From Cryomorphaceae bacterium 1068 (GTDB taxonomy: Bacteria; Bacteroidota; Bacteroidia; Flavobacteriales_D; Cryomorphaceae), in contig JAPVXR010000009.1 of the NCBI GenBank assembly GCA_027214385.1, positions 1 through 64,000 of the forward strand: a DNA stretch of 64,000 nucleotides, given 5' to 3'. Under the pieces are notes generated by a model that had not been told where the DNA came from, made no database searches, and was given only the letters and a program-made list of their open reading frames with translations. Position numbers and translations under genes: made by a program. Positions within the stretch are counted from its first letter, which is position 1. Every line of letters starts with the position of its first letter. Shown one piece after another: positions 7,873-16,134 of the stretch.

Positions 7873-7938
7873 CAGCATTCTGTGTAGTACATACGCTGAG
7901 GGATACGCCCCCATTCGCTTGCCTTTGGGTGGCATAAA
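7866..7938 (+). repeat. Palindromic element 9 with GGTGGCA end
   Basis: CGTATG (7866-7871) pairs with CATACG (7890-7895), followed by a small GGG...CCC stem and then GGTGGCATAAAAAAAATG leading into the next gene. The right end is close to that of element 4 (GTGCGGCATAAAAATG). The left arm overlaps the end of the upstream coding region. Confidence 0.4.
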
Positions 7939-7942
7939 AAAA

Positions 7943-8326
7943 ATGAATCGACTAATTCATATACTTGCCATGCTAATGGGGCTTGTGCTTTTATCTTGTG
8001 ATAGAGACATTCCATTTGAAAAAAACAAATGGGTTGAACACGCTGATAGGTTTTATCCTTATAGAAATTTAATGGTTGAAGACTTGCTTGAGTCAGAAGA
8101 ATTTAAAGGAAAAAGTCTCAAAGAAGTTTTCGAGATTCTCGGCACACACGATGATTGGTGCGACCACACTATGTACGAATTGAAATACCAAATTTTGGTA
8201 GGTTACGGTTCAGACAGTGCACCGATTCATACGAAGTATTTGGTATTTGAACTGAACCCTGCTGACACCTTGATTGATTCTAATACAGTGGTTACGAATA
8301 TCAGAGTTGACGAATGGAAAAAATAA
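7943..8326 (+). CDS. Small lipoprotein, unknown function
   Basis: The product has 127 residues. MNRLIHILAMLMGLVLLSC gives a lipoprotein signal with Cys at residue 19. The mature part contains YPYRNLMVEDLLESEEFKGK and LKEVFEILGTHDDWCD, reminiscent of small SmpA/OmlA-like lipoproteins in which a short helix is followed by GxP or GTPD-type turns; this match is weak. ATG 7943 is chosen over 7919 because it restores the signal peptide and leaves the palindrome outside the gene. Confidence 0.65.
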   Translation: MNRLIHILAMLMGLVLLSCDRDIPFEKNKWVEHADRFYPYRNLMVEDLLESEEFKGKSLKEVFEILGTHDDWCDHTMYELKYQILVGYGSDSAPIHTKYLVFELNPADTLIDSNTVVTNIRVDEWKK

Positions 8327-8343
8327 AGAAACGGCGCCAAGAT

Positions 8344-8376
8344 CACCTATGCCGGATACGAAGCATAACCGTGGTG
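8344..8376 (+). repeat. Palindromic element 10
   Basis: CACC (8344-8347) and ATGC (8349-8352) pair with GCAT (8363-8366) and GGTG (8373-8376), with extra unpaired bases on the right arm only. That asymmetry is seen in the other array elements. It lies between the lipoprotein stop and the start of the TPR protein. Confidence 0.4.
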
Positions 8377-8399
8377 TTTGCAACCATCTAAAACAGAAC

Positions 8400-9293
8400 A
8401 TGAATCACTTAGTTAACCTTTTGGTAGTGCTACTTATCTCTACCACAGCTTACGGACAGGAATACAAATCAGACTTTGAAAAGTATTGCCAAGAAGGCGA
8501 TACCGTTAAGCAGATTGAAGTCCTTAAAAAGTGGGAGTCGGAAGAACCGAATAATCCTGAGTTGTATACAAGCTATTTCAATTACTATTTTCAGAAATCG
8601 AGACAGGACATTGTTTCCATGATGATGGAGGCTCCGCAAGGCAATAGTCTTGCTATACAAGATAGCACGGGAAAAACAGCGGGATATATTGGAAGCGATC
8701 TGTATTTTGATCCTGAGACTTTCAAGAAAGGCCTTGACAAGATTGATAAAGGAATAGAGCTCTACCCAAATCGATTGGACATGAGGTTTGGCAAAATCTA
8801 TGCGCTGGGACAAGCCCGGGATTGGAGTTCGTTTACGGACGAAATTCTAAGAACCATCCAATACTCGAATGAAAATGACAACCAATGGACATGGACCAAC
8901 AATGAAAAGAAAGAGAACGGCAAGGACTTCCTCCTCTCCTCTATCCAAACTTACCAGTTGAACCTGTACAACACGGGAAGTGACGACCTACTTATCAATA
9001 TGAGAACTATCGCACAGGAGATCTTGATGTATTATCCAAATCACATTGAAAGCTTGTCCAACCTGTCTATTACCTATTTATTGACTGGCGAGTATGACAA
9101 AGGCATAGCACCTTTGCTAAAGGCAGAAAAGATAGACCCTGAAGATATAATCGTACTGGCAAACATTGCTCATGGCTATAGTTTGAAAGGCGACTCCGCC
9201 ACCGCTATTGAGTATTACCGCAAAGTAATTCAATACGGTGACGAAAGCACTAAAGCTCATGCCAAGCAACAAATTGAAGAGTTGGAAAAATAA
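8400..9293 (+). CDS. Exported TPR-repeat protein
   Basis: The product has 297 residues. The signal peptide MNHLVNLLVVLLISTTAYGQ is cleaved before Gln20 or shortly after. C-terminal tetratricopeptide repeats are visible, for example NHIESLSNLSITYLLTGEYD and PEDIIVLANIAHGYSLKGDS, followed by AIEYYRKVIQYG. TPR domains hold protein partners, and the location is periplasmic. The long in-frame extension upstream of 8400 would cover the palindrome and the end of the previous gene, so it is rejected. It is the longest gene of the palindrome-separated array. Confidence 0.75.
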   Translation: MNHLVNLLVVLLISTTAYGQEYKSDFEKYCQEGDTVKQIEVLKKWESEEPNNPELYTSYFNYYFQKSRQDIVSMMMEAPQGNSLAIQDSTGKTAGYIGSDLYFDPETFKKGLDKIDKGIELYPNRLDMRFGKIYALGQARDWSSFTDEILRTIQYSNENDNQWTWTNNEKKENGKDFLLSSIQTYQLNLYNTGSDDLLINMRTIAQEILMYYPNHIESLSNLSITYLLTGEYDKGIAPLLKAEKIDPEDIIVLANIAHGYSLKGDSATAIEYYRKVIQYGDESTKAHAKQQIEELEK

Positions 9294-9302
9294 AAACACT
9301 TC

Positions 9303-9372
9303 AAACAACATTATAATAGAATGCATAGCTTCCTGCCATCATCTGGGAAAATTAATACTGATCGTTAAAAAT
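9303..9372 (+). repeat. attC-like imperfect palindrome, element 11
   Basis: It begins CAACATTATAATAGAATG, contains GCATAGCTTCCTGCC, and ends ATACTGATCGTT. TTCC can pair with GGAA across the loop. It shares most of its first half with the element at 2219-2282. It lies between the TPR gene and the last lipoprotein of the array. Confidence 0.5.
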
Positions 9373-9380
9373 CACAACAC

Positions 9381-9800
9381 ATGAATCTCAAATCAACCTA
9401 TACCCTCTTCCTCTTCTCATTGATGTGCTTCATCTCTTGCGACAGGCCTGAGTGCGATAATGACAATATGATATTCGAATCGAATGAACCCGATTCTAAA
9501 ATTTATAAGGATGAATTGGTGAATCAGCTCAATAAAGTTGACCAATCCAAACTAACGTATTGGCTGCTTAGGTATGATGATCAAAATGGAGAAGAAACCC
9601 TGTACTTCAATATTCAAGGGGATGGATTGTGTGCTATCCTGCATTTGACGGTAAACGATTGGAGCAAGCTTGAAGAGGTCAGGGAAAGAAAAGGAGTTGG
9701 GCGCCGAGGCGCGGAATTTACTGACTTAGAATTTCAGATCATTCAAGACTCTTTAAAAACCGATTTTGTATATACCACTTATGACAGATTAATTGATTGA
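9381..9800 (+). CDS. Small lipoprotein, unknown function
   Basis: The product has 139 residues. MNLKSTYTLFLFSLMCFISC is a lipoprotein signal; the lipid-anchored Cys is at residue 20 and is followed by DRP. The mature part has Cys25 and Cys93 and a mostly charged fold (LTYWLLRYDDQNGEETLYF) that I do not recognise. It is the last of the + strand genes in the palindrome-separated array; a further palindrome follows before the MFS gene. Confidence 0.65.
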   Translation: MNLKSTYTLFLFSLMCFISCDRPECDNDNMIFESNEPDSKIYKDELVNQLNKVDQSKLTYWLLRYDDQNGEETLYFNIQGDGLCAILHLTVNDWSKLEEVRERKGVGRRGAEFTDLEFQIIQDSLKTDFVYTTYDRLID

Positions 9801-9817
9801 GCACCGTTTATATCAAT

Positions 9818-9853
9818 GCCTATGTGCGATGTCCATCGCGGAATTGTACATAT
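9818..9853 (+). repeat. Palindromic element 12, right end of the array
   Basis: TATGTGCGATG-tc-CATCGC forms a near-perfect stem; an outer TATGT/ACATA pairing is interrupted by extra bases GGAATT on the right arm only. I see no further element of this kind to the right, so it marks the right edge of the series. Confidence 0.4.
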
Positions 9854-9886
9854 TCACGATCTGCTGCACAATGAATAATACCGTGA

Positions 9887-11077
9887 TTGAAACCGACTAA
9901 GATCATACTCCCGATCATCGTCATCTCACAATTCTGCTGTACCTCACTTTGGTTTGCAGGCAATGGAGTGATGAGCGATCTTATCCTCAACTTTCACCTT
10001 GATGGCAGTGCCTTGGGACACTTAACATCGGCCGTGCAATTCGGGTTTATTCTGGGTACGCTGATCTTTGCCCTATTTAGTATTGCCGATCGTTTTTCGC
10101 CGTCAAAAGTATTTTTCGTTTGTGCGGTTCTCGGCGCCCTTTTCAATGTGGGGATGATTCGGGAAGGAAATGGTTTGGCAAGTATTCTTGCGCTTCGTTT
10201 TATGACGGGATTCTTTCTTGCCGGTATATACCCCGTAGGAATGAAAATAGCGGCCGACTATTACGACAAAGGATTGGGCAAGTCTCTTGGTTTCTTGGTT
10301 GGTGCCTTGGTGGTGGGTACGGCGTTTCCTCACTTGGCAAAAGATTTAACCCATACATTTCCGTGGCAATCCGTGATGGTATTAACTTCACTACTGGCCT
10401 TACTCGGCGGTAGTGCCATGCTGGTGCTAGTTCCCGATGGCCCCTACCGACGACAAGGAAAAAAGTTGGATTTCTCTGCTTCTTTCAGTGTCTTCCGAAA
10501 CCGTGAATTTCGCGCTGCCGCCTTTGGGTATTTCGGTCATATGTGGGAGCTGTATGCTTTTTGGGCCTTCGTACCGATCATTCTAAAGACCTACAGCATT
10601 GAGCACCCCACGTCAGGATTCAATATTCCCTTGTGGTCATTCGTGATCATTGGTGCCGGTGGTGTAGCCTGCGTGCTCGGTGGATATCTTGCCCGGTCGT
10701 TTGGCACCAAACGAATAGCAGTTGCTGCCCTATTCATGTCAGGTGTCTGCTGCCTCGTTTCTCCCTTCGTCTTTTCAACTGATTTTGAAAGCCTCTTTAT
10801 CGGTTTCCTTCTGTTTTGGGGAATGGTCGTAATCGCCGACTCCCCTCTTTTCTCGACTCTTGTAGCTCAAAATGCCACGGCAGAAATCAAAGCCACCGCA
10901 CTCACCATTGTCAATTGCATCGGATTCTCGCTAACTATCATGAGCATTCAGCTTCTAAGTGTGATGAAGGCTACCATTAATCCAACATATATTTACACCC
11001 TATTGGCTTTGGGCCCGATATTGGGATTGCTGTCCTTGATGGGAAAGAGAAGTGCTATTGGTGCTCGTGTATCATAA
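9887..11077 (+). CDS. Major facilitator superfamily transporter
   Basis: The product has 396 residues and about twelve membrane helices, the normal length and layout of an MFS carrier in the inner membrane. SLWFAGNGVMSDL in helix 1, LRFMTGFFLAGIYPVGMKI in helices 4-5 and LVPDGPYRRQGKK in the central loop fit the family. The substrate cannot be told. No ATG fits the frame, and the start is most likely the TTG at 9887. A nine-codon frame (ATG 9871 to TAA 9900) overlaps this start and could be a leader or chance. The next gene is a GH30 glycosidase, so sugar transport is possible but unproven. Confidence 0.8.
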   Translation: MKPTKIILPIIVISQFCCTSLWFAGNGVMSDLILNFHLDGSALGHLTSAVQFGFILGTLIFALFSIADRFSPSKVFFVCAVLGALFNVGMIREGNGLASILALRFMTGFFLAGIYPVGMKIAADYYDKGLGKSLGFLVGALVVGTAFPHLAKDLTHTFPWQSVMVLTSLLALLGGSAMLVLVPDGPYRRQGKKLDFSASFSVFRNREFRAAAFGYFGHMWELYAFWAFVPIILKTYSIEHPTSGFNIPLWSFVIIGAGGVACVLGGYLARSFGTKRIAVAALFMSGVCCLVSPFVFSTDFESLFIGFLLFWGMVVIADSPLFSTLVAQNATAEIKATALTIVNCIGFSLTIMSIQLLSVMKATINPTYIYTLLALGPILGLLSLMGKRSAIGARVS

Positions 11078-11211
11078 CTTATCGCTGCTCTATTATGCAT
11101 AGGCTTTTGCAGACCATTAAACGATCTATGCCTTATTCAAGTTATTGCGAATAGAAGACAATTGATAGAAACAACACCTGATAATAAATGGGAACAGGAT
11201 CAAAACGAAGT

Positions 11212-12765
11212 ATGAAGCAGCTACAAATTCTATTTCTGGCATTTGCTCTAGGAGGCTGCTCTGCGAGTAAACAAGAACACGTGGTTGAGATTTACCGAAC
11301 ATCAGTTTCGGGTGACAATCTCAAATTGGTTTCAACAAAACCATCGAAAAAAGTCTCCAACCGAGAGGTGATGTTGGAGATTAAGCCCGACCAAAAATTT
11401 CAGGAGTACATTGGTTTCGGTGCTTCCTTTACCGAATCCTCCGCATGGAATTTGGCGACCATTCCCGAAACACTTCGCAAAGAAGTATTGACGCGTCTAT
11501 TCAGCCCTTCGGAAGGCGCAGGGTTTTCGCTTACGCGAACCCACATCAACAGCAGCGATTATTCAAATAACCATTACACGTACATTGATTCAGGCGACGT
11601 AAGCCTTTCCACGTTTAGCATAGCCGAAGATATGAAAGGCTTTACAGGCCAAGAAAATGATCAGGTGAGAGGTATTGAATTGGCCACACCCGATTATGAC
11701 ATTATCCCGATGATACAAGAAGCGCAGCGAGTTAAAGGCGCTGACTTCGGCATCATCGCCTCTCCCTGGAGTCCTCCTTCATGGATGAAAACGGGAGAAA
11801 CATCAGAAATGACCAATGGCACCCTTCAGCCTCAATACTATGGACTATGGGCTCAATACCTGTCAAGATTTGTAAGTGCTTACGCGGCAAAAGGAATAAA
11901 CCTTTGGGGAATAACCCCGCAGAACGAACCTCTGCACGCGCATGATGCGCGATGGGACAGCAATGGATTAACACCTGAGCAAGGGCGAGATTTTCTAAGG
12001 GATCATTTAGGTCCTCAACTGGTCAAGGACGGCCATTTGAATCCCGACGATTTAAATACGGGACTGCGAGTGCTTATTTATGATCACAATAAGTCTGCGA
12101 TGAACAAGTATGTTGAGCCTACCTATTCTGATGCTGAAGCAGCTAAATATGCATGGGGAACGGGCTTTCACTGGTATGCCTCTTCCGAACTCGAAGAAAA
12201 CGATTGGCATACAGCCGCACTCGATACTTTGAGAACAACATGGCCTGAAAAAGGGATGATTCATACAGAGTCCAGTATTGATATTGATGCTCAAGACCCG
12301 ATCGGTCAATATTGGAGAGAAAGCACGGATTACGCCGGAACATTTGTTCCATTTGACACTTATGCTTATGATATCATTGCAGATCTGAATCACGGCGTCC
12401 AAGGGTATATTGAATGGTGTATGATTCTAAGCAATGAAGGTCAACCGAATCCTTACGACAACTTCAATAGTGCACCGGTACTCATTAACCCGATTACTCA
12501 CGAGGTGATTTACACGCCGCTGTATTACCTATTGAGTCACTTCAGCAAGTTTATCCGACCGGGAGCACAAAGAATCGGACTAGAAGGTGAGCCTGTGGAA
12601 GGCGTCATTCACACCGCTGCCATTAATCCCGATGGATCTATTGCCTTGATCGTCTTCAACAAAACGGCAGGACCCCTTGAGCTGCAGCTCACTTTAGAAT
12701 CTGAAACCCACCAAATACACTTGACACCCAGGGCGCTTCAAACGATTGTTTTTCGAAAGGGTTGA
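11212..12765 (+). CDS. GH30 glycoside hydrolase, lipoprotein
   Basis: The product has 517 residues. MKQLQILFLAFALGGC is a lipoprotein signal with Cys at residue 16, so the enzyme is probably displayed on a membrane. The barrel contains the GH30 hallmarks: GFGASFTESSAW near residue 68, the acid/base Glu in GITPQNEP and the nucleophile Glu in GMIHTESSID. A C-terminal beta domain (SIALIVFNKTAGPLELQL) is the usual side domain. GH30 enzymes act on beta-linked glycans or glucosylceramides; subfamily 1-like length fits a beta-glucosidase, beta-1,6-glucanase or glucocerebrosidase role. ATG 11212 is preferred over 11188 because it gives a normal signal. Confidence 0.88.
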   Translation: MKQLQILFLAFALGGCSASKQEHVVEIYRTSVSGDNLKLVSTKPSKKVSNREVMLEIKPDQKFQEYIGFGASFTESSAWNLATIPETLRKEVLTRLFSPSEGAGFSLTRTHINSSDYSNNHYTYIDSGDVSLSTFSIAEDMKGFTGQENDQVRGIELATPDYDIIPMIQEAQRVKGADFGIIASPWSPPSWMKTGETSEMTNGTLQPQYYGLWAQYLSRFVSAYAAKGINLWGITPQNEPLHAHDARWDSNGLTPEQGRDFLRDHLGPQLVKDGHLNPDDLNTGLRVLIYDHNKSAMNKYVEPTYSDAEAAKYAWGTGFHWYASSELEENDWHTAALDTLRTTWPEKGMIHTESSIDIDAQDPIGQYWRESTDYAGTFVPFDTYAYDIIADLNHGVQGYIEWCMILSNEGQPNPYDNFNSAPVLINPITHEVIYTPLYYLLSHFSKFIRPGAQRIGLEGEPVEGVIHTAAINPDGSIALIVFNKTAGPLELQLTLESETHQIHLTPRALQTIVFRKG

Positions 12766-13122
12766 TACCAGCGAAATCTTCTCTAACTGAATATACTCTT
12801 ATTTTTCTCACGGTTTTTTTCAGAAGAAGGAGACATAGGTTTTTGATTAGACATACCCCGTTACATTCTAAATTCATTCTCAATTCTTAGTTTTTGGTCA
12901 TGTAAGGATCAAAAGAGTGATGATATGAGAGTTTGCTAACATGTTATCGGAATATACATTTAATGGTAAATGGATTGTTCATTTTATGGTAAGCCATACC
13001 GTAAATCCATTGAGCTATATTTACCCGTTTAATTTACATTTACGTAAGTCGAAGGATGAATATATAAAATGTCCAACGCACTGATCTGTACACGCTTGTC
13101 ATAAGTCAACAAAGTGAAATCT
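12766..13122 (+). promoter_or_regulatory. Long AT-rich upstream region with repeated GTAAAT/ATTTAC boxes
   Basis: This 357-bp gene-free stretch precedes the GT2 gene. It holds GTAAAT at 12966 and 13001 and the reverse form ATTTAC at 13019, 13032 and 13038, plus a hairpin TATGG-taag-CCATA at 12985-12998. Such clustered boxes look like sites for a DNA-binding protein. No terminator or small gene is evident. Confidence 0.35.
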
Positions 13123-13839
13123 ATGATTACAAAGCTTTCGATAGTTATCCCCGTTTACAATGAAGAAGCAACCATTCATTTCATATTGGAGAAAATAAAA
13201 GATGTCCAATTAGTGAATGAGATAGAAAAGGAGATTCTGATTATCAATGATTGCTCTAGCGATGACACAAAAGGAGCTATCCAAAACTATATTTCGAAGA
13301 ATGCCGGTCTAAACATTCGGTATTTTGAACATTCTGTCAATCAAGGAAAGGGTGCAGCCCTTCATACCGGTATTAAAAATGCATCGGGGGAATATCTGGT
13401 AATTCAAGACGCTGATTTGGAATATGACCCAAGTGAATACAATGATCTGCTAAAGCCCATCATACTGGGATTCGCAGATGTAGTCTACGGGTCAAGGTTT
13501 ATGGGCAACAATCCTCATAGAATTCTTTTCTTCTGGCACACCCTTGGAAACAAGTTCTTAACCTTTCTATCGAATATGCTTTCTAACCTGAACCTAAGCG
13601 ATGTGGAAACCTGCTATAAGTTGTTCAGGACTGACATCATTCAAGGAATCAATCTGAAAGAAAAGAGATTTGGGTTTGAACCGGAGGTTACCGCCAAAAT
13701 ATCGCGCATCCCTAAAATCAGGATCTATGAAGTTGGAATTTCTTACTATGGCAGAACATATGAAGAAGGAAAGAAGATCGGTTGGAAAGATGGATTAAGG
13801 GCTATTTACTGTATTCTGAAATATAACTTAAAAGGTTGA
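13123..13839 (+). CDS. Family 2 glycosyltransferase (polyprenyl-phosphate sugar type)
   Basis: The product has 238 residues. It starts LSIVIPVYNEEATIHFILEK, and the nucleotide-sugar domain includes EILIINDCSSDDT, NQGKGAALHTGI, and the metal-binding region QDADLEYDP. This pattern is that of dolichol- or undecaprenyl-phosphate mannosyl/glucosyltransferases (DPM1/GtrB-like), but the two C-terminal membrane helices of GtrB are missing, as in DPM1. ATG 13123 is used; GTG 13114 would add three residues. The multi-pass protein two genes downstream could use the lipid-linked sugar. Confidence 0.88.
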   Translation: MITKLSIVIPVYNEEATIHFILEKIKDVQLVNEIEKEILIINDCSSDDTKGAIQNYISKNAGLNIRYFEHSVNQGKGAALHTGIKNASGEYLVIQDADLEYDPSEYNDLLKPIILGFADVVYGSRFMGNNPHRILFFWHTLGNKFLTFLSNMLSNLNLSDVETCYKLFRTDIIQGINLKEKRFGFEPEVTAKISRIPKIRIYEVGISYYGRTYEEGKKIGWKDGLRAIYCILKYNLKG

Positions 13840-13943
13840 TTCTCCTATGAAGTATGAACTCAGATGCACGGATGCGGTTGAAGCGCAATGAGGTCGATTT
13901 TTCACCTGGTACTACACCCAAACCATGAAAACGGATTGACGAT

Positions 13944-14354
13944 ATGAATAAAGACAGAAAACACCACTTGGAATATTGTGCAGTATGTTCCAATCGACTC
14001 TTTTCGCCTCAGCGAGGAATCATCTGCTCACTAACGGATGATTATGCGAAATTTAAAGACACCTGCCCTGACTATGCTGAAGACGAAGTAGCTAAGCGGG
14101 AACGCGATGAGAAAAGAAGACTAAGTGAAGAGAGTGAAATAGAAAATGAGTCGCTCGGCCTATCGGCAATTGGAATTCGCAATGGCACCGTAGCGGGAAT
14201 CATTGCCATTGTGGCTGCTATTCTTTGGTTAGTATTGGGCGTCGTCTACGTTGAGCGCATTTTCTTTTATCCCTTCATATTGGCCATACTGGGAGGCGCG
14301 GCAATTTATCATGGTCAAAAGCGAAAGAAGGAAGAGAAATGGAAGGACATGTAG
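13944..14354 (+). CDS. Small protein with N-terminal Cys motif and two membrane helices
   Basis: The product has 136 residues. The N-terminus has a Cys cluster (YCAVCSNRLFSPQRGIICSL, then DTCPDY) that could bind a metal. Charged residues follow, predicted helical, then two membrane segments at about residues 81-103 and 109-125 and a basic tail. This layout is frequent in Bacteroidota and has no known function. It lies between the GT2 gene and the GT-C-like gene on the same strand. Confidence 0.65.
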   Translation: MNKDRKHHLEYCAVCSNRLFSPQRGIICSLTDDYAKFKDTCPDYAEDEVAKRERDEKRRLSEESEIENESLGLSAIGIRNGTVAGIIAIVAAILWLVLGVVYVERIFFYPFILAILGGAAIYHGQKRKKEEKWKDM

Positions 14355-14427
14355 AAACCCAATACCTCAAATTTGAAATAAAAAATCGGGTTAATGCTGC
14401 TACTATTTTGGACTTAGAAACACTACG

Positions 14428-16074
14428 ATGAAAAAGTACTTACGCGCATTGTCAAAATATGAGGTGTACTTCTTTTACGCGATTACCCTTGCTACTCTCC
14501 TTCCCGTATTGCTGTATAAAACCTTTCCGACGGTTGATGGCCCTGCACACCTTTACAATGCCCGGCTGATTCACGAACTTCTAATAGACAACACCGATTA
14601 TCTACCCACATTTTTCGAATTCAACAGAAGCCTTGTTCCTAACTGGCTAGGTCATCTTATTTTGAGCTCACTACTGTTCTTTCTTCCCGCATTAATGGCT
14701 GAGAAAGTTCTTCTAGCCATTTACATTATTCTATTCCCCATATCATTCAGATTCTTGTGGAAGGGACTCTCTATAGACGGCCTGACGGGTTCTTTTGCTC
14801 TATACTTCGTCTTTCCTTTCAGCTATTCTTTTCTCTTTTATTATGGATTCTACAATTTCCACTTGGGAATGGTCCTTCTGTTTTTCACCGTTGGCTTTTG
14901 GATTAAGTATTCCAAATCAAGCCAAATAGAGAGTAAGCAATTGGCCTTTCTGATACTGCTAACATTGCTCATCTATTTCTCTCATGTCTTTGTCTTCGCC
15001 ATTTTCGTCGGGGTGATTGGTTTCATCTCGCTGATTGATTTTTTAAAATCACCAAGACTTGACTTTCTAAAATCACTGAAAAGTAGGTTTCTCCTAATTG
15101 CACCAGGCTGTATTCTCACCATCTTTTATCTTATCAATACCACCATATCCCCTGAGAATTCAGGAAACGTGGCAAACCTTTTAGAATCCTGGTCAATGAT
15201 TCAGAGCGTAGAGCCGGCTCGAGCAATTGAATATGGGAAAGAGGGGGTTTTCACCAAATGGATTTTCATTCTATTGGTTGTCATCCTTGGTAATCTGTTT
15301 TTTGTCCGATTGAAGCATTTCAAAGCTTCACTAAGACAAAACAGTATGGTGTGGGGTGGAATCAGCCTCGGGCTGTTGATTGTCTTCTTTCTTGTTCCGA
15401 ATGGACCGACATTTATTAAGTCCAGATTGCTCGTCTTCTTTTTCCTATTTCTGATCCTATTTATCAGTACCCAAAAAGTTAATGTTTGGGTTAGAGTTAT
15501 ATCATTTGTACTGATCAATTATGTCAATATCGCTCTTTTAAAGATTTATATAGAATCGACAAAAAGTGCCAACGCTATAACCGCAGAGATTATTGAGGCT
15601 TCACAACACATTGAACCATATTCAACAGTGCTTCCGATCGATGACAGTGGTCATTGGCTCTTGAGCCACTCTTCGAATTACTTAGGTGTAAATAAACCTT
15701 TGGTTATACTAGAGAATTATGAAGCTAAAACAGACTATTTTCCATTGATATGGAACTACAGCAGCTTACCGCATCTTCATTTGGGTGATACAGACCGATC
15801 TCCTTTAGATTTCCCAACCAACAAAGCCAATACTCAATCACAGATTGACTACATCTTTATAATGTCCGGCACCGATGTTTCCGAGAATAGAAAAAAGAGC
15901 GAAACAGGGATAAAGGATATTTTGGATCAGTACTATCGATTAACCTTTACAAGTGGCAGAAAGAACATCAAGGTATATAAAAGAGTTTCGTCCAACTCTT
16001 CTACCTCAAGAGCCGACAAGGTGCCTGATAAATTTATTTTAGCTTTGAGCAATGCTCACACCTACTGCCTTTGA
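14428..16074 (+). CDS. Multi-pass membrane protein, GT-C-like
   Basis: The product has 548 residues with about twelve hydrophobic helices in the first 380, then a soluble C-terminal domain of about 165. The first loop has the acidic motif TVDGPAHLYNAR (Asp37). An Asp or Glu in the first outer loop is the hallmark of GT-C glycosyltransferases, which use polyprenyl-phosphate sugars. The soluble domain (SQHIEPYSTVLPIDDSGHW) also resembles the periplasmic parts of such enzymes. The nearby DPM1-like GT2 would make the donor. The exact acceptor is unknown and the assignment is by architecture, not by a strong signature. Confidence 0.6.
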   Translation: MKKYLRALSKYEVYFFYAITLATLLPVLLYKTFPTVDGPAHLYNARLIHELLIDNTDYLPTFFEFNRSLVPNWLGHLILSSLLFFLPALMAEKVLLAIYIILFPISFRFLWKGLSIDGLTGSFALYFVFPFSYSFLFYYGFYNFHLGMVLLFFTVGFWIKYSKSSQIESKQLAFLILLTLLIYFSHVFVFAIFVGVIGFISLIDFLKSPRLDFLKSLKSRFLLIAPGCILTIFYLINTTISPENSGNVANLLESWSMIQSVEPARAIEYGKEGVFTKWIFILLVVILGNLFFVRLKHFKASLRQNSMVWGGISLGLLIVFFLVPNGPTFIKSRLLVFFFLFLILFISTQKVNVWVRVISFVLINYVNIALLKIYIESTKSANAITAEIIEASQHIEPYSTVLPIDDSGHWLLSHSSNYLGVNKPLVILENYEAKTDYFPLIWNYSSLPHLHLGDTDRSPLDFPTNKANTQSQIDYIFIMSGTDVSENRKKSETGIKDILDQYYRLTFTSGRKNIKVYKRVSSNSSTSRADKVPDKFILALSNAHTYCL

Positions 16075-16134
16075 GCCCTGTTCCGTAAAAGGATCAGAAG
16101 CAAAAAGTCATACTAAAAAACCTTTCGCGTATCC

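Noticed and set aside
181-9853. Full proof of an integron
   Set aside because: No integrase, attI or classical GTTRRRY core is visible, so I report attC-like elements only.
9871-9900. Nine-codon leader peptide before the MFS gene
   Set aside because: Too short and without a rare-codon run or attenuator hairpin; could be chance.
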